A stretch of DNA of 64,000 bases from M3007 sp046329435 (GTDB lineage: Bacteria; Bacteroidota; Bacteroidia; Chitinophagales; Saprospiraceae): the NCBI GenBank assembly GCA_046329435.1, contig JAXLUR010000004.1, positions 186,001 through 250,000 of the forward strand, written 5' to 3'. Every line of letters begins with the position of its first letter. Position 1 is the first letter of the stretch. A program made the position numbers and the translations under genes. Below, in pieces: positions 27,877 through 36,900 of the stretch. The notes beneath the pieces are model-generated. The model had not been told where the DNA came from and did not search any database. It saw only the letters and a list, made by a program, of their open reading frames with translations.

Positions 27877-29643
27877 ATGAAAAGGATCATCTCCCCGGCC
27901 TTGGTGCTGACACTCTTGGTGTTGTGCCTGTATGCTCCCATCCTGCCTGCCCAGGACCAGCATGACTATACGTGGCTATTGGGCTCCAATAACAATAATC
28001 CGGCAGGGTTTTTCGGCGCCGATTATATTCATTTCGACCAAGGCGTACCTACAGTGCAGTTTTTTGTTTCCCCCATGGATTTATGGGTGCCCTGCATCAT
28101 GTCCGACGAACACGGCAATCTGCTTTTCTATACCAACGGTTGCAAAATTCTGAACAAACAACACGCTTTAATGGAAAATGGAGATAACATTAACTCGGGT
28201 AGTACCCACGATCTTTACTGCATCAACACTGGCTACCCTGCAGTCCACAGCTTGATGGCGCTTCCATACCCCGGACACGACGAACAGTACTTTCTCTTTC
28301 ATCAGAGGGATTATGGCGATACCTATAATTACGATCTGTTGTTTTCAAGAATTGATATGAAAGCGAACGGGGGACAGGGGAAAGTCCTCGAAAAGAACGT
28401 CGGACTCATACACGATACGCTGGGCTTAACGGTTAGCGCCGTGAAGCATGCGAACGGCAGGGACTGGTGGATCATGACGGGAGAACAATACAACGACAAC
28501 CTGTATTGTTTCCTGCTTGATACGAGTGGCATTCATCCCACGCCTATTGTTCATGCGGCATCCTGGATGGAACCTGATCAATACCCGGGTATTATTTGTT
28601 TTTCTCCCGACGGACGAAAAATGGCGCATAGCGGCCAGGGCTCTCCGGCTGCCTTCCGCATTTACGATTTCGACCGCTGCACGGGTGAAATTTCCAATCC
28701 AGTCGATTTAGAAATTCCCGATGACGAAGCCTATGTGTCTTGGCCCTGTTTTTCCCCTAATTCCCGCTACTTATACCTCACCAACCTGGTATCCAAACTC
28801 TATCAATACGACACCTGGGCGTCCGACATCGGCGCCTCGGTACAACTCATCGGCGAATACGACGGATTCCTGGCCGATTACAACGTGCCCGCCACGATGT
28901 TTACCATGACCCTGGGCCCCGACCAGCGCATCTACATGTCGGCCAACAACAGCGTGCGTTACCTGCACACCATCCACCATCCCGACGAGCCCGGCCCGGC
29001 CTGCGACTTTCGCCAGCATGATTTTGCAATGCCCGCGCTTTTCCCGTTTTTTTTACCGAATATGCCCAACTACCGGCTCTACAACGAGCCCGGCAGCCCA
29101 TGCGACACGCTGGGTATCCAGCCCCCCATCGTAGCTCAGTGGTACAGCGAGCCCGATTGCGTGGCCGGCCCGACAACCCTGGCCTTTACGGATATTTCCT
29201 ACTTCCAACCCACGTACTGGCACTGGTCGTTCGGCGACGGCGACACCAGTTTGTTGCAGTCGCCCGTCCATGCTTTCCCTTCGGCAGGCGAATACAATGT
29301 GTGCCTGATCGCCTGCAACGAAGCAGGACTATGCGACACCCTGTGCCGCACGCTGCAAGTCACAGTACTAAGTGATACTGAGGCTCCCAATCCTGAGAGC
29401 GATGTACAAATTACTGTTTGGCCCAATCCTGCCAATCAACACCTGTGGGTAGCACATGACCCGATGCCCTCTGCCGGGTTTGTTCTTTTCGATCTTTCCG
29501 GGCGGGAAATACTCCGGCAGTCCTTCCAGCCCGGAAAGGGAATTGAATCTATTACACTCGGGAAACTGCCTGTTGGCTTGTATTTCTGGCAAATCAGGAC
29601 AAGGGACCTTACCAGGAGTGGAAAACTCGTTATTCAACGATAG
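27877..29643 (+). CDS. T9SS type A sorted protein with beta-propeller-like region and PKD domain
   Basis: A 588-residue secreted protein. The signal peptide is residues 1-25 (ending LPAQ). Residues about 30-390 resemble a beta-propeller of the kind found in Bacteroidota surface proteins (FSPDGRKMAHSG, FSPNSRYLYLTN). A PKD domain follows (about 415-500; WHWSFGDGDTS), then the sorting domain (ITVWPNPANQHLWV to LVIQR). It lies 76 bp after the beta-helix cargo gene, in the same orientation. It ends 5 bp before repeat copy B, whose terminator would serve it. The function is unknown, probably adhesion or binding at the cell surface. Confidence 0.87.
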   Translation: MKRIISPALVLTLLVLCLYAPILPAQDQHDYTWLLGSNNNNPAGFFGADYIHFDQGVPTVQFFVSPMDLWVPCIMSDEHGNLLFYTNGCKILNKQHALMENGDNINSGSTHDLYCINTGYPAVHSLMALPYPGHDEQYFLFHQRDYGDTYNYDLLFSRIDMKANGGQGKVLEKNVGLIHDTLGLTVSAVKHANGRDWWIMTGEQYNDNLYCFLLDTSGIHPTPIVHAASWMEPDQYPGIICFSPDGRKMAHSGQGSPAAFRIYDFDRCTGEISNPVDLEIPDDEAYVSWPCFSPNSRYLYLTNLVSKLYQYDTWASDIGASVQLIGEYDGFLADYNVPATMFTMTLGPDQRIYMSANNSVRYLHTIHHPDEPGPACDFRQHDFAMPALFPFFLPNMPNYRLYNEPGSPCDTLGIQPPIVAQWYSEPDCVAGPTTLAFTDISYFQPTYWHWSFGDGDTSLLQSPVHAFPSAGEYNVCLIACNEAGLCDTLCRTLQVTVLSDTEAPNPESDVQITVWPNPANQHLWVAHDPMPSAGFVLFDLSGREILRQSFQPGKGIESITLGKLPVGLYFWQIRTRDLTRSGKLVIQR

Positions 29644-29650
29644 CGTTTGC

Positions 29651-29794
29651 AACAGCACCTTCGCCATGGATTTTCAGAACATGACCATGCAACAAAATAT
29701 CGCCTACTACTTCTACGACAGCTGGACGCAGAAAATTGAGACGAAACACCAGCTCGGGCTGGTGCCGAACCTGAGCTGGCGGCTCGAATTCTGA
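29651..29794 (+). pseudogene. Remnant: C-terminal tail of the TonB-dependent receptor
   Basis: It encodes the last 47 residues of the receptor (NSTFAMDFQNM to SWRLEF and stop) with one amino-acid change. It lacks a start and the rest of the gene. An open frame from 29456 runs into it but is only the out-of-frame shadow of the upstream cargo gene. Confidence 0.88.
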
Positions 29795-29805
29795 CCTTGC
29801 GACGC

Positions 29806-29841
29806 AAAAAAGGGTTGCCCTGCGAAAGAGCAACCCTTTTT
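29806..29841. terminator. Bidirectional terminator in repeat copy B
   Basis: The stem AGGGTTGC (29811-29818) with GCAACCCT (29830-29837) is flanked by an A-run and a T-run. It serves the cargo cassette on one strand and the ATP-grasp gene on the other. Confidence 0.85.
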
Positions 29842-29867
29842 ATTTATTATCAATCAACGACTTACGC

Positions 29868-30890
29868 TTATTTCTTCGCCTTGGAAGCCTTCCCGGCCGT
29901 TTTTTTGGCGGCTTTCGCCTCGCCGGCGTCCGGGTTGACGGGCAGGTGACCGGCGGAAGCGTCGCGTACGTAAGTCCCCCAGGTCAGGTTGTTGCCGCCT
30001 TCGACATGGGCGAGGGCTTTTTCAATGGCCATTTTCGCGGCGTGCTCGACCACCCATTCGAAGTTTTCCTCGCCGACCGAATGGATATCGGCATCGGGCG
30101 CCGGGTTGCAGAAATCGATGGCGTAGGGAATACCGTCGCGTACGGCAAATTCGACCGTATTGAAGTCGTAGCCCAGCGCGTGGTTGAGGCGCAGCACGTA
30201 GTCGTGCATCTGGTCCAGCAGCGCTTTGGAGGCTTTGTGATCGGCTACGTAGCGCAGGTGGTGCGGGTTGCGCGGCTCATAGTCCATGATGCGCACGTAT
30301 TTGCCGCCCAGGCAATAGCAACGGAAGTAGGAATCGAACTCGATGGCTTCCTGCAGCAGCATCACGAGCGTGTTGGTTTCGTTGTAATCGCGGAAAAACT
30401 CGTCGTAGTTGTGGATTTTATACACGTTTTTCCAGCCGCCGCCCGAGTGCGGTTTCATAAACAGGGGGAACCCGCCGAGGTATTCGATCATTTTCTCCCA
30501 GTCGAGCGGGTATTTGAGGTTGCGGAAGCTTTGGGCGCTGGTGTCCGGCGGCATTTCCTTGGAGGGAAGCAGAATGGTGCGAGGCACCGGCACGCCGACC
30601 TTGGTAGCCAGGCAGTTGTTGAAAAACTTCTCGTCGGCGCTCCACCAGAACGGATTGTTGAGCACGGCCGTGCCGTTGAGGGCTGCATTTTTCAGGTAGG
30701 CGCGGTAAAACGGCACATCCTGACTGATGCGGTCGATGAGCACGGCATAGGGCGTGGGCTCGCCTTGCATGAGCTCGTCAACGAGCGCGCGTTCGGCTTG
30801 CACGCCTTTGACATTTTTGGAATTTACGCGCTCGACGAAGGCTTCCGGAAAGGTGCTTTCCTTGCCGTGAAGGATTCCGATTTTTTTCAT
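29868..30890 (-). CDS. ATP-grasp family protein with basic C-terminal tail
   Basis: A 340-residue cytoplasmic protein of the RimK/D-Ala-ligase-like ATP-grasp superfamily. It has an N-terminal Rossmann-like part (MKKIGILHGKE), the ATP-grasp region with FPLFMKPHSGGGWKNVY (Lys and Gly-rich loop), MLLQEAI, and the metal-binding end DFNTVEFAVRDG with IDFCNPAPD. Family members ligate a carboxylate to an amine; the substrate is not evident. The last about 20 residues form an Ala/Lys tail (KAAKKTAGKASKAKK) whose coding sequence lies in the direct repeat. It is transcribed alone from a good promoter. Confidence 0.82.
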   Translation of the reverse strand: MKKIGILHGKESTFPEAFVERVNSKNVKGVQAERALVDELMQGEPTPYAVLIDRISQDVPFYRAYLKNAALNGTAVLNNPFWWSADEKFFNNCLATKVGVPVPRTILLPSKEMPPDTSAQSFRNLKYPLDWEKMIEYLGGFPLFMKPHSGGGWKNVYKIHNYDEFFRDYNETNTLVMLLQEAIEFDSYFRCYCLGGKYVRIMDYEPRNPHHLRYVADHKASKALLDQMHDYVLRLNHALGYDFNTVEFAVRDGIPYAIDFCNPAPDADIHSVGEENFEWVVEHAAKMAIEKALAHVEGGNNLTWGTYVRDASAGHLPVNPDAGEAKAAKKTAGKASKAKK

Positions 30891-30933
30891 GTTGAAATGG
30901 TCTGTTGTTAAAATGGCGGGTTTCGCTTTGCGA

Positions 30934-30961
30934 CAAAACTAACGCAAACGGCAACTTTCAA
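30934..30961 (-). promoter_or_regulatory. Bacteroidota promoter of the ATP-grasp gene
   Basis: On the minus strand TTG (30959-30961), 17 bp, then TAGTTTTG (30934-30941) matches TTG/TAnnTTTG, 43 bp before the start codon at 30890. Confidence 0.5.
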
Positions 30962-30998
30962 GCGATCTGCCGTATTTTTTTGAAAAAAAAATTACATC

Positions 30999-31502
30999 TC
31001 AGTCGTTGTACAAGGTTGCAGGCGCCTTGATTTGAAGGGGCTGCCCCACTTTTTGAATCATGGTATCGATAATCGCCTCCTGGCCCTGATAGCGGGCGTA
31101 AAGGCGCACCGTGTAATTGCCCGGTTTGCGGTAGGTGTAGCGCAATTTGCCGTTGACGAAGGGCTGCCGGCTGGCGCCATCGCCCGGGTCGATTTCATAA
31201 ATAGCCCCCTGGGCAAAATTGGCCATCTCGAACGTGTAGGGCGTGCCTGCTTCCGAATCCGTATTGGAACGCAGCAAATTGCCCGGAATGGCCTGGATGG
31301 GCCGCGAAGCATCGGCGCCGGCCCGTTGCGCATCCGCGTCGGATTTGGCTTGCAGCAAAGCGCGCTCGGCTGCCTGCGCGGCCGACTGCCGGGCGAAATA
31401 CAGCGCCGCCAGGCCAATCAGACCAATCCCCAAAACAACAAGCAGCAGGATGGTTTCCCGATTTGATTTGCGGGGCGGGCGAGGGTTGGTTTGTTCCGAC
31501 AT
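30999..31502 (-). CDS. PKD-like single-span membrane protein
   Basis: A 167-residue protein. It has a basic cytoplasmic N-terminus (1-16), one transmembrane span (about 17-37; ILLLVVLGIGLIGLAALYF), a short helical linker, then a domain of about 90 residues with PKD-type features (YEIDPGDG, YTYRKPGNYTVRLYA). It would face the periplasm. The start at 31502 is chosen because it precedes the span directly and has a -7-like element upstream; a longer open frame reaching 31739 lacks support. The role is unknown. Confidence 0.7.
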   Translation of the reverse strand: MSEQTNPRPPRKSNRETILLLVVLGIGLIGLAALYFARQSAAQAAERALLQAKSDADAQRAGADASRPIQAIPGNLLRSNTDSEAGTPYTFEMANFAQGAIYEIDPGDGASRQPFVNGKLRYTYRKPGNYTVRLYARYQGQEAIIDTMIQKVGQPLQIKAPATLYND

Positions 31503-31519
31503 GGGTTCGAATTTTGGGG

Positions 31520-31527
31520 CAAAGATA
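31520..31527 (-). promoter_or_regulatory. TAnnTTTG element upstream of the PKD-like gene
   Basis: On the minus strand TATCTTTG lies 18 bp before the start codon at 31502. The -33 TTG is not at standard spacing. Confidence 0.35.
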
Positions 31528-31713
31528 GCGACAGGAAGATCAAGATGTTCTGTACCAAACCCTTGCGCACCCTGCCCGATTGCAATTGGCCGGCCTGGCG
31601 CCCCCAACCAGCGCGTAGGAAAAAATGAACCCCCTGCACCATTTTTCAGTTGTCTCCCTGCCGGAACATACGCCTGGCGTATGTTTCCATCTTCAAAAAC
31701 CAGTTGTTTGTCC

Positions 31714-32730
31714 ATGTCTCTACCCGAACTGATCGGCATCGCGGCACGACTGACGCCGAGGCGCCTGTGGAACCTGGCCGCGGTGCTCTCATCCTACGCC
31801 CTGACGCGCCTGCTGTGCCGCCCGGTCCAGTGGGGTCTTCCGGTCACAATCAGCATCGAACCGACCACCGCCTGCAACCTGCGCTGCCCGGAATGCCCTT
31901 CCGGGTTGCGGGCTTTTACCCGACCTACGGGCAATCTGCGCGCCGATTTTTTTCGGCACACGATGGCCGAGTTGCACCGCGATCTGATGGTGCTGATCTT
32001 TTATTTTCAGGGCGAACCGTTCATTCACCCGCAGTTTCTCGACATGGTGCGCCATGCCAGGGCGCTAGGCCTCTACACCATCACCAGCACCAACGGGCAT
32101 TTTTTCGACGATGAAACAGCGCGAAAAACCGTGGAATCGGGCCTTGACCGACTTATCATTTCCCTCGATGGCGCAACCCAGGAGACATACGAACAATACC
32201 GTATCGGAGGCCGGCTTGAAACGGTGCTGGCCGGCGCCCGGCGCCTCGTGCACTGGAAAAAACGCCTGGGTAAACACCACCCGCGGCTGGTTTTTCAAAT
32301 GCTGGTCGTGCGACCCAATGAGCACGAGATCGAGGAGATCCGGCGCCTGGCCCGCGAAACCGGCGTGGATGAGGTGCGGCTGAAAACTGCCCAGGTGTAC
32401 GATTACCGGCACGGAAACCCCTTGATTCCGACCCTGGAACGCTTTTCTCGCTATCGGCCCAATCCCGACGGCAGCTGGTCGGTCAAACATGCGCTGGCCA
32501 ATCATTGCTGGAAATTGTGGCACGCCTGCGTCATCACCTGGGACGGCGGCGTCGTGCCCTGTTGCTTTGACAAAGACGCCCGCCATCGCATGGGCGACCT
32601 GAAAAACAACAGCTTCCGCGCCCTGTGGCACGCCGAGCCGTACCGGCAGTTCAGGTCGGCTATTTTGCAGGGACGAGATAAAATTGACATTTGCACCAAC
32701 TGTACGGAGGGTTGCCGCGTTTGGGGATAG
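31714..32730 (+). CDS. Radical SAM protein with SPASM-type C-terminus
   Basis: A 338-residue radical SAM enzyme. The [4Fe-4S]-SAM cluster motif is TTACNLRCPEC (CxxxCxxC), preceded by SIEPT, as in SPASM proteins. The C-terminal region has CWKLWHACVITWDG, VVPCCFDK and CTNCTEGC, giving enough Cys for an auxiliary cluster. Family members modify peptides or proteins or small molecules. The nearest GG-leader peptide gene is 19 kb away, so a link is not supported. ATG 31714 is chosen; an in-frame ATG at 31681 would add 11 residues. A MazG-like gene follows after 26 bp. Confidence 0.85.
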   Translation: MSLPELIGIAARLTPRRLWNLAAVLSSYALTRLLCRPVQWGLPVTISIEPTTACNLRCPECPSGLRAFTRPTGNLRADFFRHTMAELHRDLMVLIFYFQGEPFIHPQFLDMVRHARALGLYTITSTNGHFFDDETARKTVESGLDRLIISLDGATQETYEQYRIGGRLETVLAGARRLVHWKKRLGKHHPRLVFQMLVVRPNEHEIEEIRRLARETGVDEVRLKTAQVYDYRHGNPLIPTLERFSRYRPNPDGSWSVKHALANHCWKLWHACVITWDGGVVPCCFDKDARHRMGDLKNNSFRALWHAEPYRQFRSAILQGRDKIDICTNCTEGCRVWG

Positions 32731-32756
32731 GCGTCTGACCAAAATTTTGATAAAAA

Positions 32757-33095
32757 ATGACCATACAACAAGCACAGGAAACCGTGGACCAATGGATTCG
32801 CACCGTGGGGGTGCGGTACTACGGCGAATTGACCAATACGGCCATCCTGATGGAAGAAGTGGGAGAAGTGGCCCGGCTCATGGCCCGGCTCTACGGCGAG
32901 CAGTCGTTCAAAACACCCGAACAGGCTGCCAGCGCCCGCGAGGACCTGGCCGATGAAATGGCGGATGCGCTGTTCGTCCTGATCTGCCTGGCCAATCAGA
33001 CCGGCGTGGACCTCAGCGCCGCGCTGGAAAAAAACCTCCACAAAAAAACCGTTCGCGACGCTGCCCGACATGCGTCCAACGAAAAACTCCGCTGA
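32757..33095 (+). CDS. MazG-like nucleotide pyrophosphohydrolase
   Basis: A 112-residue four-helix protein of the MazG/dUTPase-type all-alpha NTP pyrophosphatase superfamily, which hydrolyses nucleoside triphosphates to monophosphates for nucleotide-pool cleaning. The metal-binding motifs are EEVGEVARL (ExxE) and DELADEM-like EDLADEMADALF (ExxD). It is a single-domain form. It sits in a likely operon with the radical SAM gene and the following hydrolase gene. Confidence 0.88.
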   Translation: MTIQQAQETVDQWIRTVGVRYYGELTNTAILMEEVGEVARLMARLYGEQSFKTPEQAASAREDLADEMADALFVLICLANQTGVDLSAALEKNLHKKTVRDAARHASNEKLR

Positions 33096-33099
33096 ACAA

Positions 33100-33867
33100 A
33101 TGCCGCCCGCAACCCAGGCCCTGGCCGTTTTTTTACAAAAAAAGATTCTTTTCCGCCCCGTGCGACTGCCGGCAGGGCACCTGTTTCATTTTGACTTTCC
33201 ATTCGAGGAAATCTGGATCGACACCCCCGATCCGGGGATTCGCCTCAACGCGCTTTTCTGCCCCGCCAGCCGGTCTGCCTCGCGCGGCGTAGTGTTGTAT
33301 TTTCACGGCAACCGCGACAACCTCCAGCGCTGGGGCGCCTATGCGCCCGAGTTTACCGGCCTGGGCTACGATTTTTTTGCGCCCGACTATCGCGGCTATG
33401 GCAAAACCCCGGGAGAGCCCGACGAGCACGACTATTTCGCCGATGCGGAAAGGGCCTACGATTTTCTCAGGCGCCGTTATTCGCCCGAGCAGATTGTGCT
33501 GTACGGGCGCTCGCTGGGCTCCGGCCTGGCCACTTATCTGGCGGCCCGCGTGCAGGCCCGAATGCTGGTGCTCGAAACGCCGTTCGACAATATCCGCGGC
33601 CTGATGGCGAGCCATTTGCGGCGCGAAGCCCTTCCTTTCGAACCGGCTTTTCGTTTTCCCAACGACCGGCACCTCGACTTGGCCGATTTGCCGGTGCTGA
33701 TCTTTCACGGCACGCGCGACCGGGTGGTGCCCTTTGCTTCGGCGGCCAAATTGCGGCAGTTTCTCAATCCCGGCGACGAGTTTGTGACCATCGAGGGCGG
33801 CGCGCACAACAACCTCGGCCAGTTTCCGCTCTACCGCGAACGGCTGGCCGCCTGGCTGGGGCGTTAG
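33100..33867 (+). CDS. Alpha/beta hydrolase
   Basis: A 255-residue serine hydrolase related to the one at 3971-4792. Motifs are VVLYFHGNRDN (oxyanion hole, normal HGN), DYRGYGKTPG, nucleophile YGRSLGSG, acid HGTRDRVVP and base GGAHNN. It lacks the N-terminal membrane span of its paralog. The start at 33100 lies 5 bp after the MazG-like stop codon; an alternative ATG at 33070 would overlap that gene by 26 bp. The substrate is unknown, probably an ester or acyl compound. Confidence 0.85.
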   Translation: MPPATQALAVFLQKKILFRPVRLPAGHLFHFDFPFEEIWIDTPDPGIRLNALFCPASRSASRGVVLYFHGNRDNLQRWGAYAPEFTGLGYDFFAPDYRGYGKTPGEPDEHDYFADAERAYDFLRRRYSPEQIVLYGRSLGSGLATYLAARVQARMLVLETPFDNIRGLMASHLRREALPFEPAFRFPNDRHLDLADLPVLIFHGTRDRVVPFASAAKLRQFLNPGDEFVTIEGGAHNNLGQFPLYRERLAAWLGR

Positions 33868-33889
33868 GCCGGGCATTCCCCAAAAGCAA

Positions 33890-33922
33890 GGTGGCGCCTG
33901 CTCCGCAAGAGCAGACGCCACC
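33890..33922. terminator. Hairpin between convergent hydrolase and sprA genes
   Basis: A 14-bp stem with one mismatch, GGTGGCGCCTGCTC (33890-33903) with GAGCAGACGCCACC (33909-33922), lies between two convergent stop codons. No clear T-run is present. Confidence 0.6.
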
Positions 33923-33956
33923 CGAATTGAAGCTTCGTCATGTGCCGCGCCGAACG

Positions 33957-36900
33957 TTAGTTCAGCGAGAACTGCACCGTGACCCCGGCATTGATCGTCG
34001 TGATGGGGAACGATTGCGAGGTTTTCGGCACCGTGCGGCGGTAGTCGGTAAACAGACGCAGTTTGAGGCGCTTGTTGAGCGAATAATCCACCGAGGGGTT
34101 GATGCTGATGGTGCGGGCGCCGCGGGTCGGCACGGCCTCGTCGAGCTGGTCGAGGCGGTGGTTGACCGTGATGTCGTCGCGCACTTCGAAATCGAACTTG
34201 AAGTTCATATCGTTGCTTTGGCCGGCGGCGCCGCCAGCCGGCGGCGGAGTGGTGCTGCCGGGTTTCGGCTTTTTGGCCTTGGCGCCTTTCTTGTTTTTCT
34301 TGCCCGTGAGGAATGGAATATTCACATTTTTCAGGCGGTAGCCAAAGCCTGCCGAGTAGGAAGTGGAGCGGGTTTCGGCCAGCTGATAGTCGATGAACGA
34401 CATGGCCAGCGTGCGCTGTTTTTTGAAATCGGCACGGAAGGTCATGTCATTTTTCAGCTTGACATCGAGGCCGAACAGGGGCGCAAACTGCTCATTGATC
34501 ACTACTTGCGGAATTTCGTAACGCGCGATGTAGTTGTAGTTGAGGGTGTCCGTCTGGTACGGATTACCCGGCTGGTAGAAGATGTCGGTGTTGTAGGAAT
34601 TGACCGTCAGGGTGCTTTTGTAGCCATGCGAGATTTGCACGCTGGTAAACACGTCTTTCAGGTTGCCCACTTTCGACAAGCCGTTGTAATTCAGTTTCCA
34701 GTTGACGGCCGGCATGGTTTTGAAAATATTCAGGTTGACCTTGTTGGGGTCTTTGTCGGTATAGGCCGCGATGAACGAGGGAATCAGTACCTCCTGCTGA
34801 ATTTTACCATAACCATAGCGGTAGCCCGAACCGTCGAGTTCGTGCGGATCGACGTTGCCGGCGATTTGGCCGAGGCGGTTCGACACAATGGAGCGGTTGG
34901 TCTCATAGCGGGCAAAAAGGGCGTCGAGGTCGTTGTTAAACAGCGTATTGAGTGCGAAATACGAGATCGTGTAAGAGCCCAGGTCGCGTTGTGCACGGTG
35001 TTGGTAGTCAACCGAATCGGGGCTAAGGTTGAAATTCTGGTCCTTGAACAGTTCGGTGCTGTTGCGCACGTACTGGCGGTTGGCGGTCAGTTCGATGCGG
35101 AAATCGGTGAAAGGCTCCACGGTCATGCCGGCATCGAAGTTTTGGGTATAATTGCGCAACACCTGTTGGTTCAGTTCCGGGCGCTGGGTGATCCAGCCCT
35201 TGCGGGCTGCTTCATCGAGCCAGCTGGACTCGGGCTGGATGCCGGTGACGAAAGCCCAGCCTGGGGCCGTAAAGCCTTCGCTGAGGCCCATCAGTTTGGT
35301 CTGCGGGGTGAAGCCTGGAATGACGGTGCTGTAGTTTTCGCTGTACGTAAAGCGGGCCTTGCGTATCAGCATCAGCGGGCGCAGGGCTATGCGTTCGGCC
35401 ATTGAAGGTTCACGGTCTTTTTTCTTCTTGTCCTTGTCCTTATCCTTGTCCTTGCTGTCTTTGCCGCCCGAGGTCGAAGAGGCGTCGGCAGCGCCGTCGC
35501 GGCCGCCCGCGCCGGGTTTGCCGGAATCTTTTCCGGCGCCGGGCCGGTTGCGATCGCGCGGTGTGACGGGGCTCTTGTCGTCCTTGGCGCCCATAGCGCC
35601 GGCCGGATCGCCGCCGGGGCCCATTCCGCTTGGGTCGTCGCCGCCGCCGGGAGCGCCCTTGTCGTTGCCGCCTTTGCCGCCCGGGGCATTTTTGCCGCCC
35701 TGGCCCCGCTTGGCGGGCCGGTTGATTTTACCCAGGTATTTGCTCTTGTTGTAGAGTTGTTCCAGGTTAAAATCGCCGTTGATCTGCCGCAGCGAGTTGT
35801 TTTGAATCACGTTGCCCAGGTTGCGCGAATTTTCGAGGCCTGCATACTGACCGGCATCGAGGTGCTGGAGTTTGAGCGACTGGGCCGTCCAGGAATAGCC
35901 GGCCGTATAAGAGGCTTTCACCGTAATCCAGTCCATGAAAGGAATGGTTTTGAACGGCAGCGTGTAGTTGAGGCTGGCGTTGTGGGTGTACAGTTTCGGG
36001 CGGCCGAGGTTTCTGATGTTGGTCCAGATCGAGTCGCGGCGTTCCTGTTTGGTCACCCGTTGGCCGTCGGCATTGTATTCGAGCGGTTCGTCGATGATAC
36101 TGCGAGCCTGGGCGTCGAAGTTGAACCGAAGCGATTTGGAGATATCCCAGCCCAGGTCGTAGTTGCGGTCCCAGAGGAAGCGGCGGTTGTAGTAGGTATT
36201 GAGCGCGGGGTCTTCGCCGGCAAAACGCCAGGTGGTCACCCCGACCTGCCGGTCCACATTGGTGCTGAACCCGTAGGTATTAGGCAGGGGGTTGAAGTTG
36301 AACTCGGAGATAAACTTCAGGTACTTGTCTTTTTTGATCAGCTTTTTAAACGGCTGGAAGGGTTGCAGCCCTGTAGCGTACTGGTAGTCGATACCGCCCT
36401 TGTATTGGTTCAGTCGGTCGCTGATAATAAAGGGATTGCGTTTATTCTGCTGGTTGAAAGCGTAGGTCAGGCTGAAGTTGGAAATATCCCAGGGCATGGG
36501 GGCTTTTTTACCGCGTCGTTCCTTGCGCACGTTGGTAAAGTTGTAGCCGCGCACGGTGGTCACGTCCAGAGCCTGCTGGCGAATGCTGTCGCGGTCGGCC
36601 GGGTTGGTCGTTTCGCGAAGTTTGTCCTTAAGTTTGATGTCGAGGTCGTAGGGGTCGTATTCCGGAATACGGGTGGTATTGGAATACTGGGCGTAGAACG
36701 GCACCTTGATCCCCGATTTTTCGGGCAGGAGTTTGCCGAGTTCGAGGTTGGTCGAAAGGTCGTACTGCACCACTTCCTCGCGCTGGCGCTGGATGAGTTT
36801 TTGTTCGATACTCCCCCACCCTATGCCGGTGTAACTGCCCGCGGCAGAGACATTGCCGAAATCGGCCAGTTTCATATCCACACGGGCCAGGCCGGCCACA

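Larger units (their letters stand above)
29649..29926. repeat. Long direct repeat, copy B (278 bp)
   Basis: This is the partner of 24558-24836. It has a Leu-to-Met change and two silent Tyr-codon changes in the receptor tail, one change just outside the ATP-grasp stop codon, and one A fewer before the terminator stem. Confidence 0.95.

Noticed and set aside
24837..29648. Insertion sequence or integron carrying the cargo genes
   Set aside because: There is no transposase, integrase or terminal inverted repeat, and a 278-bp duplication is far too long for a transposon target-site duplication.
29456..29794. 112-codon frame as a separate gene
   Set aside because: The first half is out of frame with the cargo gene and the second half is the receptor-tail remnant in repeat copy B.
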